The translations under genes and the position numbers were made by a program. Positions 17,582 to 26,200 of a stretch of 64,000 bases of DNA are shown here, in pieces. The notes under the pieces were generated by a model. The model saw nothing but the letters and a program-made list of their open reading frames with translations, was not told where the DNA came from and made no database searches. Within the stretch, counting starts at the first letter, position 1. Each line of letters opens with the position of its first letter. This DNA comes from Verrucomicrobiia bacterium (lineage in GTDB: Bacteria > Verrucomicrobiota > Verrucomicrobiia > Opitutales > Cerasicoccaceae), in contig JAUIHT010000003.1 in NCBI GenBank assembly GCA_030432235.1, positions 186,001-250,000 on the forward strand, read 5' to 3'.

Positions 17582-19210
17582 TTAGGCCTTCGCGAAGCGT
17601 CCCAGGTCGATGTCGTACTTCTTTACACGCAGGCCCATTTTACGCTCGGTCAGGCCCAGGCGCCGGGCGGCTTCGGCCATATTGCTGCTGGTTTCCTTCA
17701 GAACATCGACGATCATTTCCCGCTCCAGAGCCTGAATGGCATCCTCCAAGGTGGGTGTGTCCTTCGACTCGCGGGCGGTTTTCATCTGCAAGGTGGGGGG
17801 CAAGTGATGCGCCTTGATCGACTGACCCTTGGCCAGCAGCACTGCGCGCTCGATGCAGTTCTCCAGCTCGCGCACATTTCCCGGCCAGTGATAGGCCATG
17901 AGCAAATCGATCGCGGCGGAGGAGATGCGCACCGGCTTGCCACCCTGGCGACGCGTGTACTTCTCGATGAAGTGATCGGCCAGCAGCAGGATGTCACACT
18001 TACGCACGCGCAGAGGCGGCATGTAGATGGGAAAAACGTTTAGACGATAATAAAGGTCTTCCCGAAAGGTACCCTCTTCCATCATCTTTTCGAGGTCCCG
18101 GCTGGTGGCGGCGACGACCCGCACGTCCGTCTTGAGTGTCTTCTGGCTCCCCACCCGTTCGAACTCACGCTCCTGCAAAACGCGCAGCAGCTTGATCTGC
18201 GTGCTGGGTGAGATGTCACCGATTTCGTCGAGGAAGATGGTTCCGCCGTCGGCGACTTCGAAGCGCCCCTTGCGCATGGCCAAGGCTCCGGTGAAGGCCC
18301 CTTTCTCATGCCCGAACAATTCACTCTCGATGATGGAGTCCGGCAAAGCCGCACAGTTAAACTTTACGAAAGGCTTGTTCTTGCGATCACAGTTTTCGAA
18401 AATGGCCTTGGCCACAAGCTCCTTACCGGTGCCGCTTTCCCCACGAATCAAAACCGTGGTGATGCTATTGGCCACCTGCTCGATATGGTAATAAACCGTG
18501 CGCATGTCGGCCGAGGTGCCGATCATCTCACGGGGTCGAAAATCCTGCGCAATCCGCTCCTGCAGGCGATCATTCTCCTCGCGGAGGCTCTGTATTTGCT
18601 CGGCGGCGTCCTGGCGTACCCGCGCCGCCTGGGCGATGATGGACGCGATCATGCTTAACAAACGCAGGTCCGCCTCCCAGCCGATCTGTGTATCGCGCTG
18701 ACGCTCGATGCTAAGGATACCACTGACGGTGTCCTCGATTTTCAGAGGCACACACAAAAGGCTAACACTGTGGTCCAGGCCCAGCTTGGCGATAACGTCG
18801 GGATCGGCATCAAACTCCTCCGCCCAGTGAACCAAGTCCGCCACAATGACGGGCTCTCGCTTATCAACCGTGCGTTTCAGCTGCGGAGTAATTAACTCGA
18901 GGTAGGCAGAGGGACGCAAACCGCGCGGCATGCCCACCGCTTCCGACAAAAGAAAGTCCCCTGTGTCGCGATTGATAATCGTGATCGTGCCGCGTCCAAG
19001 GCCCATGAAATCCTGTAGGCGCCTGAGTAAGGGACGCACAATTTCAGTGAGGTCGAAGCTGCGCTCCAGCATCTGACTAACCGCAAAGAGAAGACTCAGC
19101 TCCTGCACGGAGCGACAGCTCACGCCTGTCACTTTATCCAGTAATTCTAGCGGCGGCCCCTCGCGCGAAAGCGAGCACCCCGGCTCACGGCATGGTGTGT
19201 CTGTCTTCAT
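17582..19210 (-). CDS. nifA: Nif-specific sigma-54 activator NifA
   Basis: 542 residues: N-terminal GAF domain (about 35-195), AAA+ sigma-54 interaction domain (about 230-460) with Walker A GESGTGKE, ESELFGHEKGAFTGA (contact loop), Walker B GGTIFLDEIGD and arginine-finger region WPGNVRELENCIERAV, then a short linker and a Fis-type helix-turn-helix (NMAEAARRLGLTERKMGLRV, about 510-530). The linker has no Cys-x4-Cys pair, so the metal/redox motif of oxygen-sensitive alphaproteobacterial NifA is absent; the GAF domain may be the sensor. Transcribed divergently from nifH across 381 bases. No NifL is nearby. The start is the ATG at 19210; N-terminal CREPGCSLSREG holds two Cys of unknown role. Confidence 0.93.
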   Translation of the reverse strand: MKTDTPCREPGCSLSREGPPLELLDKVTGVSCRSVQELSLLFAVSQMLERSFDLTEIVRPLLRRLQDFMGLGRGTITIINRDTGDFLLSEAVGMPRGLRPSAYLELITPQLKRTVDKREPVIVADLVHWAEEFDADPDVIAKLGLDHSVSLLCVPLKIEDTVSGILSIERQRDTQIGWEADLRLLSMIASIIAQAARVRQDAAEQIQSLREENDRLQERIAQDFRPREMIGTSADMRTVYYHIEQVANSITTVLIRGESGTGKELVAKAIFENCDRKNKPFVKFNCAALPDSIIESELFGHEKGAFTGALAMRKGRFEVADGGTIFLDEIGDISPSTQIKLLRVLQEREFERVGSQKTLKTDVRVVAATSRDLEKMMEEGTFREDLYYRLNVFPIYMPPLRVRKCDILLLADHFIEKYTRRQGGKPVRISSAAIDLLMAYHWPGNVRELENCIERAVLLAKGQSIKAHHLPPTLQMKTARESKDTPTLEDAIQALEREMIVDVLKETSSNMAEAARRLGLTERKMGLRVKKYDIDLGRFAKA

Positions 19211-19375
19211 CAGCCCCGCATGAATTGCAGCTTACACGATGCCCAATAGGGGCCGTCGGTCAGGTATAAGCTACTCTTTATCTGTCAATTCAACTGAATA
19301 GCGGGAGACGGGATATACAACGCAAGTACATTTCCAAAACTTATTTAAATTTTTGTCAAGGTTAGGTTTTCTTAT

Positions 19376-19420
19376 CCTACATTTTTGTAGGAAACGTGCC
19401 TACACAAAACGCAAATGTAG
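19376..19420. repeat. Cluster of TGTAGG/CCTACA half-sites upstream of nifH
   Basis: CCTACA (19376-19381), TTTT, TGTAGG (19386-19391) form one inverted repeat; the same TGTAGG with CCTACA (19399-19404) forms a second with a seven-base spacer; a further TGTAG lies at 19416-19420. The cluster sits about 120-145 bases before the -24 element, the usual distance of an enhancer-type activator site, so it is a candidate NifA (or other regulator) binding array. Confidence 0.5.
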
Positions 19421-19520
19421 CTTCTGAAGAGGCCTATTTTCAGAGTAAAAATTGTGAGTATCTCAAAAATAAGTTTTTATCTATTTCATATTCAAGTTGT
19501 TGCAAAACCATAAAGAGAGG

Positions 19521-19538
19521 TTGGCACGCACTCTGTTT
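19521..19538 (+). promoter_or_regulatory. Sigma-54 (-24/-12) promoter of nifH
   Basis: TTGGCACG followed by CACTCTGTTT: the invariant GG (19523-19524) is ten bases from the -12 dinucleotide at 19535-19536, which is GT instead of GC. The -24 half is a perfect match to the consensus. Expected transcription start about 19547, leaving a leader of some 45 bases before the AGGAGG site and the ATG at 19592. Confidence 0.75.
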
Positions 19539-19543
19539 ACTAA

Positions 19544-20464
<921 letters not shown>

Positions 20465-20475
20465 GTCCGCAAAGC

Positions 20476-20538
20476 GGAATGACGAAGGCAGAAACCAGAA
20501 TGATGAACTCACTCTCAGAATAACCAATTCGTCATTCC
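20476..20538. repeat. Inverted GAATGACGAA-family repeat in the nifH-nifD spacer
   Basis: GGAATGACGAA (20476-20486) and its exact complement TTCGTCATTCC (20528-20538) enclose 41 bases, forming an 11-base-pair stem; a second, slightly changed unit ACCAGAATGATGAA begins near 20494. The stretch GGAATGACGAAGG...GAAACCAGAATGA is shared with the nifD-nifK spacer. It may stabilise nifH mRNA or attenuate read-through to nifDK. Confidence 0.65.
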
Positions 20539-20587
20539 TTAACTGCCAACAACGCAGAATCAAAACCAACACTCAACATTTCATACA

Positions 20588-22249
20588 ATGTCAGAAGAAA
20601 CCAACAGCACCGATTCGCCCATGGGACCCACCGGCCCCAGCGCGGCGGAAGCGCGTGAGGAAATGCTCAAGGTTTATCCCAAGAAGACCCTGCGCAAGCG
20701 CGGTAAGCAGATGCTGGTCAACGAATCCCCCGGTTCACCGGCGGAGATCGGGGCCAACAGCCGCACCGTACCCGGCATCATCACCCAGCGCGGCTGCTCT
20801 TACGCGGGCTGCAAAGGGGTGGTCATCGGGCCCATCTACGACATCCTGCACATCACCCACGGCCCCATCGGCTGCGGTTGGTACAGCTGGTTGTCCCGCC
20901 GCAACATGACCAAGATCCGCGCCAAGGGCGAAGTCAACTTCCTCCAGTACAGCATGTCCACCGACATGCAGGAAGACCACATCGTCTTCGGCGGGGAAAA
21001 GCGCCTCGAGGCCGCCATCCAGGAAGCCTACGACGAGTTTCATCCCAAGGCCATCAGCGTGTACGCCACCTGCCCGGTGGGCCTTATTGGAGACGACATC
21101 CACTCGGTCTGCCGCAAGATGAAGGAAAAGCTCGGCATCAATGTGTTCGGCTTCTCCTGCGAAGGCTACAAGGGCGTTTCCCAGTCGGCCGGTCACCACA
21201 TCGCCAACAACGGCGTCTTCAAGCACATGATTGGCCTGGACGACACACCGGTCGAAGCGAAGTACAAGATCAACATCCTCGGCGAATACAACATCGGCGG
21301 GGACGCCTGGGAAATCGACCGTATCCTGGCCCTCTGCGGCATCAAGATCATCGGCACGCTCTCCGGCGGGGTCAGTTATGATGAAATCTGCAACTGCCAC
21401 ATGGCCGACCTCAACGTCGTCATGTGCCACCGCTCGATCAACTACATGGCCGAGATGATGGAGCAGAAGTTCGGCATCCCCTGGTTCAAGGTCAACTTCA
21501 TCGGTCTCGAAGGCACGAAGAAGTCACTGCGCAAGATCGCCCAGTACTTCGGTGACAAGGAGCTCGTCGACCGCGTCGAGGAGGTCATCGCCGCCGAAAT
21601 GGCCGAGGTCCGGCCCGTCGTCGAAGACGTCAAGACGCGTACCACGGGCAAGACCGCCGCGCTCTTCGTCGGAGGCAGCCGTGCCCACCATTATCAGGAC
21701 TTGTTCCAGGATATGGGCATGCAGGTCATCGCCGCCGGCTACGAGTTCGCGCACCGCGACGACTATGAAGGCCGCGACGTCCTGCCGCACATCAAGGTCG
21801 ACGCCGACTCACGCAACATCGAGGAGCTGGAAGTTAAGGCCGACCCGGAACGCTTCAACACGCGCAACACACAGGAGCGCAAGAAGGAGCTCGAAGGCGA
21901 GGAGTTCGCATTCAGCGACTACGAGGGCATGATGCGCCAAATGGCCAAGGACACCCTGGTCATCGACGACATCTCCCACCACGAGATGGAAAAGCTCATC
22001 GACCTCTACAAGCCCGACGTCATCGGCTCCGGCATCAAGGACAAGTACGTCATCGAGAAGATGGGAGTGCCCTGCAAGCAGCTTCACTCCTACGACTACG
22101 GTGGTCCTTACGCCGGCTTCAAGGGCGCGATCAACTTCTTCAAGGAAATTGACCGCATGACCTCCAGCAAGATCTGGAAGCTCGCCCGCGCCCCCTGGCG
22201 CGACACCGGCGAAGCCCAAGCAGAAAAGTCCGAAGCCGTCCCGGCCTAA
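20588..22249 (+). CDS. nifD: Nitrogenase MoFe protein alpha subunit NifD
   Basis: 553 residues. P-cluster ligands Cys70 (RGCSYAGC), Cys96 (PIGCGWYS) and Cys162 (YATCPVGLIGDDI); His203 in SQSAGHHIAN beside FeMo-co; FeMo-co ligands Cys280 (VVMCHRSINYM) and His500 (QLHSYDYGGPYAGF). It has an extra segment of about 50 residues (roughly 400-455) before the cofactor His, a mark of the nitrogenase group found in clostridia, sulfate reducers and other anaerobe-associated diazotrophs, and an N-terminal extension of about 8 residues relative to Azotobacter numbering. No Shine-Dalgarno is visible. The protein is the Mo type: no anf/vnf delta subunit gene is present. Confidence 0.98.
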   Translation: MSEETNSTDSPMGPTGPSAAEAREEMLKVYPKKTLRKRGKQMLVNESPGSPAEIGANSRTVPGIITQRGCSYAGCKGVVIGPIYDILHITHGPIGCGWYSWLSRRNMTKIRAKGEVNFLQYSMSTDMQEDHIVFGGEKRLEAAIQEAYDEFHPKAISVYATCPVGLIGDDIHSVCRKMKEKLGINVFGFSCEGYKGVSQSAGHHIANNGVFKHMIGLDDTPVEAKYKINILGEYNIGGDAWEIDRILALCGIKIIGTLSGGVSYDEICNCHMADLNVVMCHRSINYMAEMMEQKFGIPWFKVNFIGLEGTKKSLRKIAQYFGDKELVDRVEEVIAAEMAEVRPVVEDVKTRTTGKTAALFVGGSRAHHYQDLFQDMGMQVIAAGYEFAHRDDYEGRDVLPHIKVDADSRNIEELEVKADPERFNTRNTQERKKELEGEEFAFSDYEGMMRQMAKDTLVIDDISHHEMEKLIDLYKPDVIGSGIKDKYVIEKMGVPCKQLHSYDYGGPYAGFKGAINFFKEIDRMTSSKIWKLARAPWRDTGEAQAEKSEAVPA

Positions 22250-22250
22250 T

Positions 22251-22322
22251 GGAATGACGAAGGATGAAACCAGAATGACGAAATGAATTTTCCCTCATTC
22301 GGATTTCTCAATTTCTCATTCC
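22251..22322. repeat. GAATGACGAA-family repeats in the nifD-nifK spacer
   Basis: GGAATGACGAAGG (22251-22263) and ACCAGAATGACGAAATGAA (from about 22269) are followed by reverse-oriented CCTCATTCGG and TTCTCATTCCC elements. The first 34 bases match the nifH-nifD spacer with few changes, so the two spacers share a duplicated element. Confidence 0.6.
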
Positions 22323-22365
22323 CCCAAAAACGAAACACACACTTAAACATTCAATATCGTTTGTC

Positions 22366-23739
22366 ATGTTAGACGGAACCACAGCCGAAATCCGGGAACG
22401 CCAGCACCTGCGCGTCAATCCCGCGAAAACCTGCCAGCCCATCGGGGCCATGTACGCCGCACTCGGCGTCAACAAGTGCATGCCGCACTCCCACGGCTCC
22501 CAGGGCTGCTGCGCCTATCACCGCAGCCAGTTAACCCGCCACTACAAGGAACCGGTGGTTGCCACCACCAGCTCCTTCACCGAAGGGGCCTCCGTATTCG
22601 GCGGCCTGGCCAACCTGAAGACCGCCCTGGATAACATCTTCACCATCTACAACCCGGACATCGTCTCGGTGCACACCACCTGCCTGTCAGAAGTTATTGG
22701 TGACGACATCCCGATGATCATCAAGAAGGCCACCGAAGACGGCATCGTCCCCGAAGGCAAACTGGTCATCCACGCCAACACGCCCAGCTTCGTGGGCAGC
22801 CACGTGACCGGCTTCGCCAACCAGTGCAAGGCCTTCGTCACCTACCTGGCCGAATCCAGCGGAGAGACCAAGAATGTGGTCAACATCTTCCCGGGATGGG
22901 TCGAGCCCGCCGACATGCGCGAGCTCAAGCGCCTCGCAGCCGGGGTCGGGGTCGAGTTCATCCTCGCGCCGGATACTTCCGACGTACTGGACACAGCCCT
23001 GGACGGTGAATACCGGATGTATCCGGACGGCGGCACCAGCATCCCGCAGCTCAAGGCCATGGGTGACAGCTTCCTGACGGTGTCCCTCGGGCCACTCTCC
23101 AGCAAGCCCGCCGCCGAGGCCCTGGAAAAGAAGTGCAAGGTGCCCTTCAAGGACCTGGAGATCCCCTACGGGGTCGCCGCCACAGACGCCTTCATCGACG
23201 CCCTCCGCCTGGCCGGTGACACCGCCGTGCCCAAGGAGCTTGAGAAGGAACGCGGCCGCCTGGTCGACATGATCAGCGACATGTCCCAGTACCTGCATAA
23301 GAAGAAGGTAGCCATCTTTGGCGACCCGGACCACCTCACCAGCATGGTTTCCTTCCTGGTCGAGATGGGCATGGAGCCCGCCATCGTCATCTCCGGCACA
23401 CCGGGCAAGAAGTGGGAGCAGAACATCCGCAACATCTGCGCCCCGGTCAACCCAGACGTCGAAGTGCGCGCCTTCAGCGACATCCACTTCCTGCACCAGT
23501 GGATCAAGAACAACCCGGTGGACCTCGTCATGGGGAACACCTACGGCAAGTACGTCGCCCGCGAGGAAAACCTGCCCTTCATCCGTTTCGGATTCCCGAT
23601 TATGGACCGGGTCGGCCACCGCGCCTTCCCCACCGTGGGGTATATGGGCGGCATGCGCATCGTCGAAAAAATCACGGACGCGATGTTCGACAAGCGCGAC
23701 CGCGAAGACCCGGACCACGAAGTGGAGTTGGTGCTCTAA
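22366..23739 (+). CDS. nifK: Nitrogenase MoFe protein beta subunit NifK
   Basis: 457 residues, the short form that lacks the N-terminal arm of about 50 residues seen in Azotobacter, matching clostridial-type NifK and the NifD insertion. P-cluster ligands Cys23 (KTCQPIGAMYAALG), Cys48 (HGSQGCCAYHRSQL) and Cys106 (SVHTTCLSEVIGDDI) are all present. Forms the alpha2-beta2 tetramer with NifD. Starts 116 bases after nifD and is followed by two UUCG-capped hairpins and the ferritin gene. Confidence 0.98.
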   Translation: MLDGTTAEIRERQHLRVNPAKTCQPIGAMYAALGVNKCMPHSHGSQGCCAYHRSQLTRHYKEPVVATTSSFTEGASVFGGLANLKTALDNIFTIYNPDIVSVHTTCLSEVIGDDIPMIIKKATEDGIVPEGKLVIHANTPSFVGSHVTGFANQCKAFVTYLAESSGETKNVVNIFPGWVEPADMRELKRLAAGVGVEFILAPDTSDVLDTALDGEYRMYPDGGTSIPQLKAMGDSFLTVSLGPLSSKPAAEALEKKCKVPFKDLEIPYGVAATDAFIDALRLAGDTAVPKELEKERGRLVDMISDMSQYLHKKKVAIFGDPDHLTSMVSFLVEMGMEPAIVISGTPGKKWEQNIRNICAPVNPDVEVRAFSDIHFLHQWIKNNPVDLVMGNTYGKYVAREENLPFIRFGFPIMDRVGHRAFPTVGYMGGMRIVEKITDAMFDKRDREDPDHEVELVL

Positions 23740-23751
23740 CCAGAGCGCCAA

Positions 23752-23793
23752 CCCCTTCGGGGAAACGGCCTCATCACACAGCCCTTCGGGGCT
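23752..23793 (+). other. Two tandem UUCG tetraloop hairpins after nifK
   Basis: CCC-TTCG-GGG (23753-23762) and AGCCC-TTCG-GGGCT (23780-23793) lie between the nifK stop and the ferritin start. TTCG with C-G closure is the very stable UUCG tetraloop. Neither is followed by a U-tract, so mRNA 3'-end protection or partial attenuation is more likely than a strong intrinsic terminator. Confidence 0.6.
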
Positions 23794-23824
23794 CACTTTC
23801 CAAACCAAACACACCACACTGACC

Positions 23825-24340
23825 ATGAACCCGATATTAAAGAAAGCACTCAACGACCAGGTTAACGGAGAGTTGGCCGCCTCACAGGCCTACTACGCCA
23901 TGGCCCTGTGGTGCGAAGACAAAGCCTACGCCGGCTTCGGCAAGTTCTTCTATAAGCAGGCCGCGGAGGAGCGCGAACATGCCCAACTGTTCGCCCAACA
24001 CCTGCTCGACCGCGGCGCCCGCCCCGAGCTGGGCACGCTGGAAGCGCCGCAGGCTGAGTTCGGCAAACTGACCGAAGTGGCCGCCCTGGCGGAAACGCTG
24101 GAGCAACGCAACAGCGCCAGCATCCAGCACTGCTATGAGCTGGCCCTGGAGGTCAAGGACTACGCCTCCTACCCGATCCTGCTGAAGCTCATCGAAGAGC
24201 AGGTCGAGGAGGAAGCCTGGGCCGCCAACATGGTCACGCTGACCAAACGGGCCGAGTGCTCCGGCGCCACCTACAACCTGGACCGCCACATCGTGCAGTC
24301 CCTCGAATCGTCAGAAGACGATTCTTCGAATGCAGAATAA
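23825..24340 (+). CDS. Ferritin-like iron storage protein within the nif operon
   Basis: 171 residues, four-helix ferritin fold. Di-iron centre residues are visible: Glu in NGELAASQAYYAMALW (about residue 17), EEREHAQ (Glu/His, about 50-56), and QRNSASIQHCYELALE with IEEQVEEEAW (Glu, about 127-133). Non-heme bacterial ferritin of the FtnA type, lacking a heme-ligand Met that would mark bacterioferritin. Its place directly after nifK suggests supply of iron for nitrogenase clusters or protection from iron-derived oxidants during fixation. ATG at 23825 begins the family-typical N-terminus. Confidence 0.88.
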   Translation: MNPILKKALNDQVNGELAASQAYYAMALWCEDKAYAGFGKFFYKQAAEEREHAQLFAQHLLDRGARPELGTLEAPQAEFGKLTEVAALAETLEQRNSASIQHCYELALEVKDYASYPILLKLIEEQVEEEAWAANMVTLTKRAECSGATYNLDRHIVQSLESSEDDSSNAE

Positions 24341-24347
24341 CGAAATC

Positions 24348-24746
24348 CGAATGAAGAAAATCATGGTCCCTGACCCTTACGAACTATCGAAGAAAAAATA
24401 AGGTTCAACTCATGCGCCTCCTTCCACAGCACAAGCGAATCTTCTCTGAGAGTGGGTACAGCCTTCGCCATCATGCGCAGCCAGTGCTTGGTCTCACGGG
24501 ATTCCTTACGACAGTAGGAAATCTTTTGAAGGAATTCCTTCTTGGTATGTGCATCATCTGCCTCGCAGTAATTTGCCCCAACACTCGTTCCCGCCCTTAC
24601 CAACTGGCTTATCAAGGGCTTGGTAATCGGGTCCACAGATACCATTCGGCAAAATCCAATAACCGCTTCGCCGAATTTCGCCGTTCGGTCCTCCAGGTCG
24701 TAGTTAGTGGGCATATTCACATCACTAGTGAATGCATCTTCATTCG
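24348..24746. mobile_element. Short inverted repeats enclosing the four-helix-bundle gene
   Basis: CGAATGAAG (24348-24356) and its exact complement CTTCATTCG (24738-24746) bracket the minus-strand gene; further CCTCATTC units follow to about 24792. The unit resembles the GAATGACGAA repeats of the neighbouring nif spacers. A 399-base cassette placed against the operon direction could be a passively mobile element, but no transposase is present. Confidence 0.4.
24361..24714 (-). CDS. Four-helix bundle protein (S23/23S rRNA intervening-sequence family)
   Basis: 117 residues from the ATG at 24714 (a GTG two codons earlier is possible). YDLEDRTAKFGEAVIGFCR at the N-terminus, LISQLVRAGTSVGANYCEAD and FLQKISYCRKESRETKHWL are the family signatures. 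These proteins form pentameric four-helix bundles; relatives are encoded in 23S rRNA insertions, in retroelements (Avd) and as orphan genes flanked by short repeats. It lies on the strand opposite to nif between ferritin and nifE, and is bracketed by 9-base inverted repeats. A role in nitrogen fixation is doubtful; an inserted passenger is more likely. Confidence 0.85.
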   Translation of the reverse strand: MPTNYDLEDRTAKFGEAVIGFCRMVSVDPITKPLISQLVRAGTSVGANYCEADDAHTKKEFLQKISYCRKESRETKHWLRMMAKAVPTLREDSLVLWKEAHELNLIFSSIVRKGQGP

Positions 24747-24802
24747 TCCTTATTTAAGTTATTCCTCATTCTGATTTCATAATTCCTCATTCACTTACAG
24801 CG

Positions 24803-26200
24803 ATGAACACAGCAACCACACCCGAAGCCATCCAGGTCCTGACCGACCGCACCGACCAGGTGTGGACCAAGGGCTCCGGCAAGGCTTTCAAGTGCGACCG
24901 CAAAAGCACGGCCGGCTCCGTTACCCAGCGGGCCTGTGCTTTCTGCGGTTCGCGGGTGGTGCTGTATCCCATAGCCGACGCCCTGCATATCGTGCATGGC
25001 CCCATCGGTTGCGCGGTCTATAACTGGGACATCCGCGGCGCCATGTCCAGCGGCCCCCAGCTTCACCGCAACAGCTTTTCCACCGATCTCGCCGAAAAGG
25101 AAGTCATCTTCGGCGGCGAGAAGAAGCTCAAGGAATCCCTCGTCGAGCTTATCGAGTACTACAAGCCCAAGGCGGCCTTCGTCTATTCCACCTGCATTGT
25201 CGGGCTCATCGGCGACGACGTCGATGCCGTCTGCAAGTCGGTCACGCAAGTTACCGGCGTCGACTGCATCCCGGTTGACTCGCCCGGCTTCAAGGGCACC
25301 AAGAAGAGCGGTTACCAGGCCGCTTGCGAGGCCGCCTTCAAACTCGTCGGCACCGGCGACACCGGCGGCATCTCCAAGTACAGCATCAACCTGCTGGGCG
25401 AGTTCAACATCGCCGGCGAGGCCTGGATGATCCGTGAGTATTTTGAAAAAATCGGCATCGAAGTCGTCGCGACCATCACCGGTGATGGCCGCGTGGACGA
25501 CCTGCGTCGCTGCCACGGAGCCGCTCTCAACCTGGTGCAGTGCTCCGGCTCCATGACCCATCTGGCCAAGAAGCTGAAGGAAGACTACGGCATCCCGATG
25601 CAGCGGGTATCCTTCTTCGGTTTCGAAGACACCGCCCGCGCGCTCTACGCCGCCGCCGAATACTTCGGCGACGAGGACTTGATGAAGCGCGCTCAGGAGC
25701 TGGTTCGCTCGGAGATCGCCAAGTACGCCCCCACCCTTCGCGCCTACAAAAAGCTGCTCAAGGGCAAGAAAGCCGCGCTCTACGTCGGCGGTGCCTTCAA
25801 AGCCTTCTCCCTCGTCACCGCGTTGCGTACCCTGGGCATGCAAACCGTCCTGGCGGGTACCCAAACCGGCAGTGCCGAGGACTACGAGCAGCTCAAGGAA
25901 ATCTGCGACCCCGGTACCGTCATCGTGGATGACTCCAACCCGCTCGAGCTGGCCAAGTTCGTTCTGGAAAAGGACGTCGACCTCTTCATCGGCGGCGTCA
26001 AGGAGCGCCCCATCGCTTTCAAGCTCGGCGTCGCTTTCTGTGACCACAACCACGAGCGCAAGATTCCCCTGGCCGGCTTCGAGGGCATGGCCCACTTCGC
26101 CGACGAGGTGGCCCGCAGCGCCCTCAGCCCCGTCTGGAAATTTGCCCCCCGCCGCAGCCTGCCCCGCGTCACCCAAAACAAGGAAGGAGTTTCGGCATGA
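24803..26200 (+). CDS. nifE: FeMo-cofactor assembly scaffold NifE
   Basis: 465 residues. With NifN it forms the NifEN scaffold where the NifB product matures to FeMo-co. Paralogue of NifD: CAFCGSRVVLYPIADALHIVHGPIGC (about 45-70, cluster Cys), STCIVGLIGDDVDAVC (about 128-143), and GEFNIAGEAW. The second half holds AALYVGGAFKAFS and VDLFIGGVKERPIAFKLG. No Shine-Dalgarno. Stop overlaps nifN start by ATGA, so the pair is translated together. Confidence 0.97.
   Translation: MNTATTPEAIQVLTDRTDQVWTKGSGKAFKCDRKSTAGSVTQRACAFCGSRVVLYPIADALHIVHGPIGCAVYNWDIRGAMSSGPQLHRNSFSTDLAEKEVIFGGEKKLKESLVELIEYYKPKAAFVYSTCIVGLIGDDVDAVCKSVTQVTGVDCIPVDSPGFKGTKKSGYQAACEAAFKLVGTGDTGGISKYSINLLGEFNIAGEAWMIREYFEKIGIEVVATITGDGRVDDLRRCHGAALNLVQCSGSMTHLAKKLKEDYGIPMQRVSFFGFEDTARALYAAAEYFGDEDLMKRAQELVRSEIAKYAPTLRAYKKLLKGKKAALYVGGAFKAFSLVTALRTLGMQTVLAGTQTGSAEDYEQLKEICDPGTVIVDDSNPLELAKFVLEKDVDLFIGGVKERPIAFKLGVAFCDHNHERKIPLAGFEGMAHFADEVARSALSPVWKFAPRRSLPRVTQNKEGVSA

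Noticed and set aside
19211-19520. Canonical NifA upstream activator TGT-N10-ACA before nifH
   Set aside because: I read each TGT in the gap and none has ACA at the required distance; TGTTGCAAAACCATAA near 19498 is the nearest and fails at the second half.
20588-22249. Alternative (V or Fe-only) nitrogenase
   Set aside because: No delta subunit gene, nifEN and nifV present, and the subunits align with Mo-type NifDK.
20476-22322. CRISPR array in the nif spacers
   Set aside because: Repeat units are short, degenerate, in both orientations and not evenly spaced; no cas genes are present.
23318-23824. N-terminal extension of the ferritin frame into nifK
   Set aside because: The extension is an out-of-frame shadow of nifK; the ferritin family start is at 23825.
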